Positions 25,054 through 32,564 of a DNA stretch of 64,000 nt are shown piece after piece; the stretch's first letter is position 1, and each line of letters starts with the position of its first letter. The notes below the pieces were generated by a model. It ran no database searches. It had not been told where the DNA came from and was given only the letters and a program-made list of their open reading frames with translations. Position numbers and translations under genes: made by a program. Source of the stretch: Anaerobutyricum faecale (GTDB lineage: Bacteria; Bacillota; Clostridia; Lachnospirales; Lachnospiraceae); NCBI GenBank assembly GCA_019119645.1, contig DWWR01000028.1:46160-110159 (forward strand), read 5' to 3'.

Positions 25054-25139
25054 TTATGTAAATCTATTTCTTTTATGCAAATTAATTTCTCTTATGCAGA
25101 TACATCACAAATTTTGTGCGAATCAATTTCCCTTATGCA
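25054..25139 (-). repeat. Five-unit 19-21 bp tandem repeat upstream of response regulator
   Basis: Plus-strand words TTATGTA (25054), TTATGCA (25073), TTATGCA (25092), TTTGTGC (25113) and TTATGCA (25133) recur at intervals of 19, 19, 21 and 20 bases, each with a run like AATTTC before it. On the minus strand each reads TGCATAA-N-GAAAT. The rightmost unit is also the last codons of the upstream kinase gene. Spacing of about two helical turns fits OmpR-family direct-repeat binding. Confidence 0.65.
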
Positions 25140-25983
25140 GATACAGCAGAAATTCCGAACCATTTCCCGGCCGGGATTTTACCTTAACATATCCATTTTC
25201 TTTCTTTAGGATCTCCCTCGTCAGATAAAGACCGATGCCCACGCCTTCTTCCTGGCTCACCTCCACCGCCCGGTAGAATCTGCCAAAGATTTTAGGGATT
25301 TCTTCTTCCCGGATCCCGATGCCGGTATCTTTCACGCCGATTGCCAGATACATTTCATATTCCGTGACAGAAAGGGCCACTACGCCGCCATTGGGAGAAT
25401 ATTTCACCGCATTATCCACCACATTTCCAAGGGCCTCTTTTGTCCATTTAAAATCAAAAGAAGCCTCCGCGTTTCCCATATACTCATTCCGCAAATGTAC
25501 TCCTTTTTTCTCTGCTTTCATGGCGGCCTCTTCCAGCACCTCCGAGAGCAGCGGTGCGATTTTCTGCCGCTCCGGGCGCACTGTCACGATATTACTCTCC
25601 AGCCGGGACATTTTTGTAAGAGACTGGATGAGGAACTCCAGCTTCTCCGTCTGGCGGATGAGTTCTTTTGTCATGACGAGCGCCTCCTCCTGCCGGAACA
25701 TGTTCTCTTCCTTGTGGATCAGTTCTTCCAGCAGGGAAGCGTACAGCCGGATATTGGTCATGGGCGTCTTCGTCTGATGAGAAATGTCAGAAACCAGGCT
25801 TTTTACATTTTCTTTTTCCCGGGTCAGCGCATCCTTTGACAGCGAGGACGCCGCCAGAAACCGCTTCCATTTGGTCTCCAGCCGGGAAAGTTTCGTCTCA
25901 TCATAGTCACTTTCCCGAAAATCACCGGTCAACGCCGCGTCAAGCATTTTGTCCAGACGATCAATGGTTCTGTTTTCAAACAT
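25123..25983 (-). CDS. Cytoplasmic sensor histidine kinase
   Basis: Kinase of 286 residues without a predicted transmembrane segment when started at the ATG at 25983, which has a GGCAGGGAAG signal upstream and overlaps the regulator gene by eight bases. H-box is SDISHQTKTPMTNIRLYASL, N-box NVVDNAVKYSPNGG, ATP-lid VGIGLYLTREIL. A longer frame to 26076 lies within the regulator gene and is rejected. A soluble kinase next to ABC exporters may sense through a protein partner. The last codons form one unit of the downstream tandem repeat. Confidence 0.88.
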   Translation of the reverse strand: MFENRTIDRLDKMLDAALTGDFRESDYDETKLSRLETKWKRFLAASSLSKDALTREKENVKSLVSDISHQTKTPMTNIRLYASLLEELIHKEENMFRQEEALVMTKELIRQTEKLEFLIQSLTKMSRLESNIVTVRPERQKIAPLLSEVLEEAAMKAEKKGVHLRNEYMGNAEASFDFKWTKEALGNVVDNAVKYSPNGGVVALSVTEYEMYLAIGVKDTGIGIREEEIPKIFGRFYRAVEVSQEEGVGIGLYLTREILKKENGYVKVKSRPGNGSEFLLYLHKGN

Positions 25984-26797
25984 GGGAACTTCCCTGCCCT
26001 TCTTCTTTTTTCTTCCACATATATCCCTGACCATAAATGGTCTGAATATAAGATACCCTGTCCCTTTTATCTTCAAGCTTTCGGCGGAGACGGTTCACCG
26101 TCACAGACAACGCATTCTCATCCACATACTCCCCGCTGTCTCCCCAGAGCCGGTCAAAAAGCAGATTTCTGGTGAGAAGCCTGCCGGGATTCTCCACAAA
26201 AAGCCGCAGCAATTTCTGTTCATTGACGCTTAAAGAGATTTCTCTGTCATTCTTAAAATATTCCAGCCGGTCAAAATCAAACCGGAAAGAATCTTCCTCA
26301 AATACGACCTTCTCCGGCACGGCACCTTCAAAAGTGCCATTTCCGCTTCCCTGGCCGGCTGTGCCATTCCGGGAAGCGGAACCGTCGTCCTTTTGGGAAC
26401 GGGCGTTCAGACTGCTTTGTCCGGCATCGGCCTTTCGGACGGCGATACGTTTCCTGAACAGTGTGATCCGCGCCCGGAGCACCGCCAGACTAAAAGGCTT
26501 CGCCATATAGTCATCCGCCCCCAGCGTCAGTCCCATAACCTCATCCGTTTCCATATCATTGGCCGTGAGGATCAGAACGAGGGCATCCGACCGCTCTTTT
26601 ACCCAGCAAAGATAGTCATAGCCGCTGCCGTCGGGGAGATTAATGTCAAGAATCACGATATCCGCCGCCTCTTTTGAAAAGTCCTCCCGGGCCTGCAAAA
26701 GGCAGGCGCTCTGTACAAAAGCAAGCCCCGTCTCCTGCAAAGCCAAGCGGATACCGTCACTCAAAGCCCTGTCATCCTCCACAATCTGAATCCGCAT
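25976..26797 (-). CDS. OmpR-family response regulator with a long linker
   Basis: Regulator of 273 residues, about 45 longer than usual. The receiver domain (1-120) has MRIQIVEDDRALSDGIRLAL, the phosphoacceptor in IVILDINLPDGSGYDYL and GADDYMAKPFS. The winged-helix domain is C-terminal (LSVNEQKLLRLFVENPGR and ALSVTVNRLRRKL). Between them a serine/glycine/asparagine-rich linker (about 130-170, including SASRNGTAGQGSGNG) is inserted. Start at 26797 follows AGGAGG; eight extra codons are possible. It forms an operon with the cytoplasmic kinase. Confidence 0.92.
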   Translation of the reverse strand: MRIQIVEDDRALSDGIRLALQETGLAFVQSACLLQAREDFSKEAADIVILDINLPDGSGYDYLCWVKERSDALVLILTANDMETDEVMGLTLGADDYMAKPFSLAVLRARITLFRKRIAVRKADAGQSSLNARSQKDDGSASRNGTAGQGSGNGTFEGAVPEKVVFEEDSFRFDFDRLEYFKNDREISLSVNEQKLLRLFVENPGRLLTRNLLFDRLWGDSGEYVDENALSVTVNRLRRKLEDKRDRVSYIQTIYGQGYMWKKKEEGQGSSHV

Positions 26798-26841
26798 GTC
26801 ATTTTCCTCCTGTTTTTCCATCCTGCCCGTTATTCTTATCC

Positions 26842-26871
26842 ACTATAGCACATTTTCCACGGTCTTCACAA
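26842..26871 (-). promoter_or_regulatory. Vegetative promoter of regulator/kinase operon
   Basis: Minus strand TTGTGA (26866-26871), an 18-base spacer and TATAGT (26842-26847), about 45 bases before the start codon at 26797. Confidence 0.5.
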
Positions 26872-26895
26872 GGACGGAGTTTCCGGATTCCATCG

Positions 26896-27156
26896 TTATC
26901 TCCTGCCCCGGCCAAACCATCCTTTTTTCTCATACGGACCCGCTTCAAAAGACAGTACACGGTACCCGGTCTCCCCGATGACATCCCGGAGCTTTTGTTC
27001 ATCCGGGACCTGCTCTGCCAATATGACCGTCTCCCCCTTGCTGTGGGAAGAAGTCACCTTTTTTACCGGAAATGTTTTGCGGATCACGTCGTTTATGTGG
27101 CTCTCGCACATACCGCATGCCATACCGTCAATTTTCAATGTTATTTTCTGCATCAT
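26896..27156 (-). CDS. Heavy-metal-associated domain protein (CopZ-like)
   Basis: Small cytoplasmic metal chaperone-like protein of 86 residues. The HMA fold begins ITLKIDGMACGMCESHIN, with the metal-binding GMxCxxC motif (C at about residues 13 and 16). It has a basic and tryptophan-containing tail (KKGWFGRGRR) beyond the domain. Two ATGs (27156 and 27153) follow an AGAGGT signal. No copper ATPase or CsoR is adjacent. A promoter with a symmetric operator precedes it (27201-27229), consistent with metal control (inference). Confidence 0.85.
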   Translation of the reverse strand: MMQKITLKIDGMACGMCESHINDVIRKTFPVKKVTSSHSKGETVILAEQVPDEQKLRDVIGETGYRVLSFEAGPYEKKGWFGRGRR

Positions 27157-27200
27157 TGTTACCTCTTTTCTCAAACTCAACTATTGGTTGCACATTTCTT

Positions 27201-27229
27201 ATTATAGATAGTTATATCTAACTTTTCAA
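27201..27229 (-). promoter_or_regulatory. Promoter with internal dyad before the HMA gene
   Basis: Minus strand TTGAAA (27224-27229), a 17-base spacer and TATAAT (27201-27206). The dyad TAGATA-TAAC-TATCTA (27205-27220) lies in the spacer and touches the -10 box, a typical repressor position. Confidence 0.6.
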
Positions 27230-27269
27230 CAGCAATCCGGAAATTTCTGTAAAAGATGACCCCTGGCGC

Positions 27270-27298
27270 TTGCCTTGCCATGGCAGGTGTGGTATATT
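27270..27298 (+). promoter_or_regulatory. Promoter of DUF368 gene with spacer palindrome
   Basis: TTGCCT (27270-27275), 17 bases, TATATT (27293-27298). A 10-bp palindrome TGCCATGGCA (27276-27285) lies in the spacer. Confidence 0.45.
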
Positions 27299-27363
27299 GA
27301 GACGTATTGCGGGCGTTATGACCGCATATACTCATAATCAATGGAAGAAAGGACAGATTTTTT

Positions 27364-28206
27364 ATGAAAGATAAGAACCCAGGCATCCTGCACCTGATTC
27401 TCCGGGTACTTCAGGGTATTCTCATCGGTGTGGGCGCTGTGCTGCCAGGTATTTCCGGCGGCGTTCTCTGTGTTGTTTTTGGTATTTATAAACCGGTCAT
27501 GGAGCTTCTGGGAAGCCCGTTTAAAAGATTTAAAACCCATGTTCCCATGCTGCTTCCGGTTATCATAGGCGGAGTGGTCGGTTTCCTCGGCGTGGCGAAG
27601 ATTCTGGCATTTTTCCTGGAAAAATATCCGGATCCGTCCGTGTGTCTGTTTATCGGACTGATCACCGGCATGCTGCCTTCTCTGTTCCGGGAAGCGGGCG
27701 AACAGGGCCGTCCGAAAAACTGCTGGATTCCTCTGGTGATTGCCTTTGTCATCATCATGGCACTGTTAATCTCCCTGAATCTGTTTTCCGTGACCATCGC
27801 TCCAAACTTTGGATGGTACATTTTCTGTGGTTTCTGCCTGGCACTGAGCGTCATCGCTCCGGGTATGAGTTTCTCTACCCTGCTGATGCCCCTCGGACTC
27901 TATACTCCGTTTGTGGACGGACTGGGCAGCCTGGAAATCGGCGTTTTGATTCCGGCCGGCATTGGCGCCGTAGTGACTGTCATCTGCCTGGCACGGGCTG
28001 TGGATGCGCTGTTTGACCATTTTTATCCTTACGCCTTCCACGCCATCATCGGTATTGTCATCGCAGCTACCATCATGATCATCCCGGTGAAGAGCTTCAC
28101 TGTATCGGCAGGCTCTGCCATCATCAATATCATCTGTATCGTGGTGGGGATCGTGGCCGCACTGGCGCTGGACGCTTTTAACTCACGGATTCCGGTGGAA
28201 GATTAA
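27364..28206 (+). CDS. DUF368 family polytopic membrane protein
   Basis: Membrane protein of 280 residues with about eight helices. It opens with the DUF368 hallmark VLQGILIGVGAVLPGISGG and has a second similar motif in the other half (CLALSVIAPGMSFSTLLMP), indicating an internal two-fold repeat. Some DUF368 proteins are reported to translocate undecaprenyl phosphate (PopT-type), a carrier-lipid recycling role; that is family knowledge, not shown here. AAAGGA precedes the ATG. Monocistronic, ending in a strong bidirectional terminator. Confidence 0.88.
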   Translation: MKDKNPGILHLILRVLQGILIGVGAVLPGISGGVLCVVFGIYKPVMELLGSPFKRFKTHVPMLLPVIIGGVVGFLGVAKILAFFLEKYPDPSVCLFIGLITGMLPSLFREAGEQGRPKNCWIPLVIAFVIIMALLISLNLFSVTIAPNFGWYIFCGFCLALSVIAPGMSFSTLLMPLGLYTPFVDGLGSLEIGVLIPAGIGAVVTVICLARAVDALFDHFYPYAFHAIIGIVIAATIMIIPVKSFTVSAGSAIINIICIVVGIVAALALDAFNSRIPVED

Positions 28207-28283
28207 AAAAGAGTGAATGTTTCCGGACATCCAAAGAGACCTTTTTGTTTCTTTGGATGCATCCGTACATTCACTCTTTTTTT
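28205..28283. terminator. Large bidirectional terminator
   Basis: AAAAAAGAGTGAATGT (28205-28220) pairs with ACATTCACTCTTTTTT (28267-28282); an inner stem CATCCAAAGA/TCTTTGGATG extends it. A- and T-runs at the ends serve both the DUF368 gene and the convergent HAD gene. Confidence 0.9.
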
Positions 28284-28288
28284 CGTTC

Positions 28289-28957
28289 TTATACCTGTTC
28301 TTCTGCCAGGCGTTCCTTCAGATATTCTTTTACTTCCAGCAAGGAAGGAAGTATACAGCAGGCCAGCTCCCGCATCTCCTCATCCGGCTGTTTGATGTCC
28401 GGCACCATGATGCAGGAAAGTCCTGCTCTTGTGGCGGAACGCACGCCGTTAAAGGAATCTTCCACGGCGCAGGCATTCTCCGGTTCCACCTGCAGGCACT
28501 CGCAGGCTTTCAGATAAATATCCGGCTCCGGCTTGCTCCTCCTGATCATATCGCCGCAGACGATGGCGTCAAAATAGGACAGCAGACCGGCTTCCTCAAT
28601 CTCTCTCCGGACTGTCCTCTCCTTTGAGGAAGTGGCAAGAGCAATCATCAATCCACGCTCTTTTAAAAAGGTCAGCAGAGCATCCACGCCCGCTTTCTTT
28701 GGAAGCTGTCCGCCATCTGCCTTCTCATGGAACAGGCCGGCCATCTCCCTCTCATAAGTATCATAAGGAAAATCCTCTCCGTAAACCTCCAGAAACTTTG
28801 CCCTGGTCTGCACATCGTTGGTGCCAAGGCAAATGCAGCAGACATCCTCCACACCGGTAAACCCTTTCTCACCGGCAACCTTCTTCCAGCATTCAATCAC
28901 AAGACGTTCTGAATCAAAGATTACTCCGTCCATATCAAAAACAACTGCCTGAATCAT
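28289..28957 (-). CDS. HAD superfamily phosphatase/phosphomutase (beta-PGM-like)
   Basis: Soluble hydrolase of 222 residues. Motif I is VVFDMDGVIFDSERL with the nucleophile and acid/base aspartates, motif II ALATSSKERTVRREIEE, and motif IV VEDSFNGVRSATRAG. The cap between motifs I and II places it with beta-phosphoglucomutase-like HADs; the substrate is a small phosphorylated metabolite that cannot be named. Single gene with its own promoter at 29053-29081. Confidence 0.88.
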   Translation of the reverse strand: MIQAVVFDMDGVIFDSERLVIECWKKVAGEKGFTGVEDVCCICLGTNDVQTRAKFLEVYGEDFPYDTYEREMAGLFHEKADGGQLPKKAGVDALLTFLKERGLMIALATSSKERTVRREIEEAGLLSYFDAIVCGDMIRRSKPEPDIYLKACECLQVEPENACAVEDSFNGVRSATRAGLSCIMVPDIKQPDEEMRELACCILPSLLEVKEYLKERLAEEQV

Positions 28958-29052
28958 AGAATCCTCCCTGAAATAAATGTATCTTGATCACACTGCATCT
29001 CCTTTGGTACAGGGACGCATTTCCCTGCTTCCGGTCCACAGTGTTCGCGCCT

Positions 29053-29081
29053 ATCATATCGTGTTTTTGAAGAAAATACAA
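29053..29081 (-). promoter_or_regulatory. Promoter of HAD phosphatase gene
   Basis: Minus strand TTGTAT (29076-29081), a 17-base spacer and TATGAT (29053-29058), about 95 bases before the start codon. Confidence 0.5.
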
Positions 29082-29165
29082 GGATTTCAGGAACAATACT
29101 TTCCTATTTGTCCGCCTTAACGAAGAGACAGCTTCCGGAACCATATAAAAAACATACACTTTCCC

Positions 29166-29194
29166 TTGACATTTTCTTAAAATGCTTTTATATT
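29166..29194 (+). promoter_or_regulatory. Promoter of the thiamine operon
   Basis: TTGACA (29166-29171), a 17-base spacer and TATATT (29189-29194): a near-consensus vegetative promoter immediately before the TPP aptamer. Confidence 0.75.
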
Positions 29195-29207
29195 AGAAAA
29201 CGTAAAT

Positions 29208-29300
29208 AAATATGGGGAGCTTGTAGACAGGCTGAGAGGAAGTTGCGAACTTCGACCCGGGAACCTGATTTGGATAATGCCAACGTAGGAAAAGAACGAC
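29208..29300 (+). ncRNA. TPP riboswitch (THI element)
   Basis: Conserved thi-box parts appear in order: GGGGAGC, GCTGAGAGG, CGACCCGGGAACCTGAT, TTGGATAATGCC and AACGTAGGAA. These form the pyrimidine and pyrophosphate sensor arms of the thiamine-pyrophosphate aptamer. A terminator follows directly at 29306-29343, so TPP binding should stop transcription before thiS. Confidence 0.95.
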
Positions 29301-29305
29301 AATTA

Positions 29306-29343
29306 CGGGAGACGGCAGATGCCATCTCCCGATTTCTTTTTTC
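29306..29343 (+). terminator. TPP riboswitch expression-platform terminator
   Basis: CGGGAGACGGC (29306-29316) pairs with TGCCATCTCCCG (29320-29331), followed by ATTTCTTTTTTC. It sits at the end of the riboswitch. Confidence 0.85.
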
Positions 29344-29382
29344 ATCAGGGAATTTACACAATACAATACAGGAAAACGTGTG

Positions 29383-29480
29383 ATTGAACGAGATACTTTT
29401 GGTTCATGAAGGGGTGCACCACCGCGGGTGTATTCTTTCGTGAACCTTTTTTCTTTGTTCTGAGGATCACACACCCCGGA
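29383..29480 (+). promoter_or_regulatory. Second leader terminator with a T-box-like sequence in its loop
   Basis: GGTTCATGAA (29401-29410) pairs with TTCGTGAACC (29437-29446, one G-U), followed by TTTTTTC. The loop contains GGGGTGCACC and ACCGCGGGT, close to the T-box antiterminator consensus AGGGTGGNACCGCGG. It lacks the TGGN that would pair with a tRNA 3' end, and no Stem I is visible upstream. GTGTGAT (29388-29394) could also pair with ATCACAC (29466-29472) around the whole element. It is a second decision point before thiS, or a relic. Confidence 0.5.
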
Positions 29481-29493
29481 AAGGAGGCATCTT

Positions 29494-29691
29494 ATGATAC
29501 GGGTCAACGGACAGGAAGAAGTCCTGGAAGAAAAACTGACCATTGAGGATTACATTTCCCGGCATGGTTACCGTACCAACCGCATTGCCGTGGAAAAAAA
29601 CGGAACCATCGTGCCCAAAAGAAATTATGCGGACACCTTGCTCGAAGATGGAGACCAGATTGAGATTGTAAGTTTTGTGGGAGGAGGATGA
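29494..29691 (+). CDS. thiS: Sulfur carrier protein ThiS
   Basis: Ubiquitin-like sulfur carrier of 65 residues for thiazole synthesis. It ends in the required Gly-Gly (SFVGGG), which ThiF adenylates and which then bears the thiocarboxylate. The body (MIRVNGQEEVLEEKLTIEDY, VEKNGTIVPK) fits ThiS. AAGGAGG precedes the ATG. First gene of thiSFGHE. Confidence 0.95.
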   Translation: MIRVNGQEEVLEEKLTIEDYISRHGYRTNRIAVEKNGTIVPKRNYADTLLEDGDQIEIVSFVGGG

Positions 29692-29694
29692 TTT

Positions 29695-30453
29695 ATGAGG
29701 ACGGAGCAATATAAACAGCAAGACCGGAAGACGGCCATTCCAGGGCAGCGGCCGGACACTCCGGCGGCAATCCCCACCCGGGAAGAACTTCAGCAGGCCC
29801 TCATCCGCCGCCATACAGGGACCGTGCAGCATCGCCTCGCAAAGGCGCGGGTTGCCGTGGCAGGACTGGGCGGTCTTGGCTCCAACATCGCCGTCTCCCT
29901 TGCCCGCATCGGCGTGGGCCATCTGCATCTCATTGACTTTGACCGGGTGGATATCACAAACCTGAACCGGCAGCAATATTTTATTCATCAGATCGGTATG
30001 GCCAAAACCGAAGCCCTGTCGGAGATTCTTCTCGCCATCAATCCTTACCTGACGATTCAAAAGGATGCTGTGCGAATCACTAAAGAAAATGTACCGGCAC
30101 TCTTCCAGAATGACACTTATATCTGCGAGGCCTTTGATGTGCCGGAAAATAAAGCTATGCTGGCTGAAGCGGTGCTGGAACATTTTCCGGAAAAATACCT
30201 CATTGCCGCCAGCGGTATGGCTGGCTATGGGAACAGTAACGCAATCCGTACAAGAAAAATCTCTTCGCATTTTTATCTCTGTGGGGATGAAACTTCGGAA
30301 GTCTGCGAGGGCCGCGGTCTGATGGCACCCCGGGTGGCGCTCTGCGCAGCTCACCAGGCGAACCTGGCGGTGGAGCTGATCCTGAAACAGGCAGAAACGA
30401 AGGAGCAGCCATCCTGCGGAAGCTTCCCTTCTGCCAGAAAACGTGAAGAATAA
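29695..30453 (+). CDS. thiF: ThiS adenylyltransferase ThiF
   Basis: E1-like enzyme of 252 residues that adenylates the ThiS C-terminus. The nucleotide-binding motif VAGLGGLGSNIAVSLARIG is followed by LIDFDRVDITNLNRQQYF with the conserved Asp, Asn and Arg. It matches the shorter clostridial ThiF type. Three bases separate it from thiS. The N-terminal 30 residues are poorly conserved and a later start is possible. Confidence 0.93.
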   Translation: MRTEQYKQQDRKTAIPGQRPDTPAAIPTREELQQALIRRHTGTVQHRLAKARVAVAGLGGLGSNIAVSLARIGVGHLHLIDFDRVDITNLNRQQYFIHQIGMAKTEALSEILLAINPYLTIQKDAVRITKENVPALFQNDTYICEAFDVPENKAMLAEAVLEHFPEKYLIAASGMAGYGNSNAIRTRKISSHFYLCGDETSEVCEGRGLMAPRVALCAAHQANLAVELILKQAETKEQPSCGSFPSARKREE

Positions 30454-30473
30454 TAAAAAGAAAGGACAAAACA

Positions 30474-31244
30474 ATGACAAACGATACATGGAAATTAGGA
30501 AACCACGAATTTACATCCAGATTTATCCTGGGCTCCGGCAAATATTCCCTGGAGCTCATCAAAGCCGCTGTGGAAGAAGCCGGCGCGCAGATCGTGACCA
30601 TGGCTCTGCGCCGCGCCAATGAAGGCGGTCTTGCCAATATCCTGGACTACATACCGGAGGGAGTCACTCTTCTTCCAAATACTTCCGGCGCCAGAAACGC
30701 CGATGAGGCCGTCCGCATCGCCCGGCTGGCCAGAGAAGTCTGCGGCAGTGATTTCATCAAAATCGAGATCATGCGGGATACCAAATATCTCCTGCCGGAT
30801 AACTACGAGACGATCAAAGCTACGGAAATTCTCGCCAAAGAAGGCTTCATCGTCATGCCTTATATGTACCCGGACTTAAATATGGCAAGGGATATGGCAA
30901 AAGCCGGCGCCGCCTGTATCATGCCGCTGGGCGCGCCGATCGGTTCTAATAAAGGTCTGTGTACCAGGGAATTCATTCAGATCCTCATCGACGAAATTGA
31001 TCTGCCGATCATCGTGGACGCGGGTATCGGCCGGCCGTCCCAGGCCTGCGAAGCCATGGAAATGGGCGCTGCGGCGGTCATGGCCAACACAGCCATCGCC
31101 ACCGCCGGTGACGTAAAACTGATGGCCGGCGCCATGAAAAAAGCCGTGGAGGCCGGAAGAGCCGCTTATCTGGCCGGCATGGGAAATGTACGGGCCAAAG
31201 GAGCCAGCGCTTCTTCCCCTCTCACCGGCTATCTGAGAGACTGA
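30474..31244 (+). CDS. thiG: Thiazole synthase ThiG
   Basis: ThiG condenses 1-deoxyxylulose-5-phosphate, dehydroglycine and ThiS-thiocarboxylate to the thiazole phosphate. The 256-residue TIM barrel shows FTSRFILGSGKYSL at the start, the phosphate-binding and catalytic region SDFIKIEIMRDTKYLLPDN and DAGIGRPSQACEAMEMGAAA. Start has AAAGGA upstream, 20 bases after thiF. Confidence 0.96.
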   Translation: MTNDTWKLGNHEFTSRFILGSGKYSLELIKAAVEEAGAQIVTMALRRANEGGLANILDYIPEGVTLLPNTSGARNADEAVRIARLAREVCGSDFIKIEIMRDTKYLLPDNYETIKATEILAKEGFIVMPYMYPDLNMARDMAKAGAACIMPLGAPIGSNKGLCTREFIQILIDEIDLPIIVDAGIGRPSQACEAMEMGAAAVMANTAIATAGDVKLMAGAMKKAVEAGRAAYLAGMGNVRAKGASASSPLTGYLRD

Positions 31245-31261
31245 CGTCTCTGCATCCGGTA

Positions 31262-31303
31262 CGGGAGGAAATAAACTCCGAAACCGGAGCCTATTTCCTC
31301 CGG
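31262..31303 (+). other. Strong intercistronic hairpin in thi operon
   Basis: GGAGGAAATA (31264-31273) pairs with TATTTCCTCC (31292-31301); inside, CTCCG pairs with CGGAG around AAAC. No T-run follows, so it is more likely an mRNA stability or processing element between thiG and thiH than a terminator. Confidence 0.6.
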
Positions 31304-31346
31304 AAGATTTCCAGAAGTTATTTTCAAAAGTGAAAAGGAGCAAGAA

Positions 31347-32564
31347 ATGAACACAGAATCTCATATCAACGAAAGTATTTTAAGTGATGAAATCCGCGAA
31401 CATCAGAAAGAAAACCGCATCGACCACATGACCTATCTGCCGGATATGGAAGACATCGGTTCCGACGTGATGGACCAGGTAATTTCCGCCATGAACGCCT
31501 ACAACTACGATACTTACACTGAAAAGGACGTGCGCCGCGCCCTCGCCCATGACAACCGTTCCCTGGAAGACTTCAAGGCGCTGCTGTCCCCGGCGGCGCT
31601 GCCTTTGCTGGAAGACATCGCCCAGGCGGCCCAGGCGGAGACCCGGAAGCATTTCGGTAACTCCGTCTGTATGTTCACTCCGGCCTACATCGCCAACTAT
31701 TGTGAAAATTACTGCATTTACTGTGGATTTAACCGTCACAATCACATTAAACGGGCGCAGCTCAATGAAGAGGAGATTGAGAAGGAGTTTGCCGCCATCG
31801 CCAAAACGGGACTGCAGGAAATCCTCATCCTGACCGGTGAGAGCCGGAAGCGTTCCACTGTGGAATATATCGGCCGGGCCTGCCAAATCGCCCGGAAATA
31901 TTTCCGGGTGGTCGGTCTGGAAGTTTACCCGATGAACTCTGACGAATACGCCCATCTGCATCAGTGCGGGGCAGACTACGTCACCGTCTTTCAGGAAACC
32001 TACAACTCTGACAAATACGAAACTCTCCATCTGGCCGGTCACAAACGAATCTTTCCGTACCGGTTCAACGCCCAGGAGCGGGCTTTGATGGGAGGTATGC
32101 GGGGCGTGGGCTTTGCCGCTCTCCTGGGTCTTGATGATTTCCGGAAAGACGCTTTCGCCACCGGGATGCACGCCTGGCTTCTCCAGAAAAAATATCCCCA
32201 TGCGGAGATTGCCTTCTCCTGCCCGCGGCTGCGGCCTATCATCAACAACGACAAGATCAATCCTATGGATGTACATGAAGCACAGCTTCTGCAGATTGTC
32301 TGCGCCTACCGGTTGTTCATGCCTTTCGCCAGCATCACCATCTCCAGCCGGGAATGCGCCAGAGTGCGGGACAACCTGGTGAACATCGCCGCCACCAAGA
32401 TCTCTGCCGGCGTCAGCACCGGCATCGGCGAACACGGCGAGGAAGTGGAGGATAAGGGTGACGAACAGTTTGAAATCTCCGACGGCCGCTCCGTTCAGGA
32501 AGTCTACGACGCCCTGGTGGCCGAACACCTGCAGCCGGTCATGGCGGAGTACATTTACGTATGA
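31347..32564 (+). CDS. thiH: 2-iminoacetate synthase ThiH (radical SAM)
   Basis: Radical SAM tyrosine lyase of 405 residues producing dehydroglycine for ThiG. The cluster-binding motif is CENYCIYCGF (CxxxCxxC) at about residues 116-123. The C-terminal region has FASITISSRECARVRDNL and ISAGVSTGIGEHGE, typical of ThiH. AAAAGGAG precedes the ATG. The last four bases overlap thiE. Confidence 0.96.
   Translation: MNTESHINESILSDEIREHQKENRIDHMTYLPDMEDIGSDVMDQVISAMNAYNYDTYTEKDVRRALAHDNRSLEDFKALLSPAALPLLEDIAQAAQAETRKHFGNSVCMFTPAYIANYCENYCIYCGFNRHNHIKRAQLNEEEIEKEFAAIAKTGLQEILILTGESRKRSTVEYIGRACQIARKYFRVVGLEVYPMNSDEYAHLHQCGADYVTVFQETYNSDKYETLHLAGHKRIFPYRFNAQERALMGGMRGVGFAALLGLDDFRKDAFATGMHAWLLQKKYPHAEIAFSCPRLRPIINNDKINPMDVHEAQLLQIVCAYRLFMPFASITISSRECARVRDNLVNIAATKISAGVSTGIGEHGEEVEDKGDEQFEISDGRSVQEVYDALVAEHLQPVMAEYIYV

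Noticed and set aside
25054..25139. CRISPR array
   Set aside because: Units of about 20 bases without unique spacers of constant length; it is a short tandem repeat.
29383..29460. A complete T-box riboswitch
   Set aside because: Only the antiterminator-like loop is visible; Stem I and the tRNA-pairing TGGN are missing, so it is listed as T-box-like only.
29467..30489. 340-codon frame on the minus strand across thiS/thiF
   Set aside because: It is the antisense shadow of two clear thiamine genes, with no ribosome binding site and no recognisable protein sequence.
31380..32528. 382-codon frame on the minus strand across thiH
   Set aside because: Antisense of a high-GC-third-position gene; composition is typical of a shadow frame and ThiH is certain.
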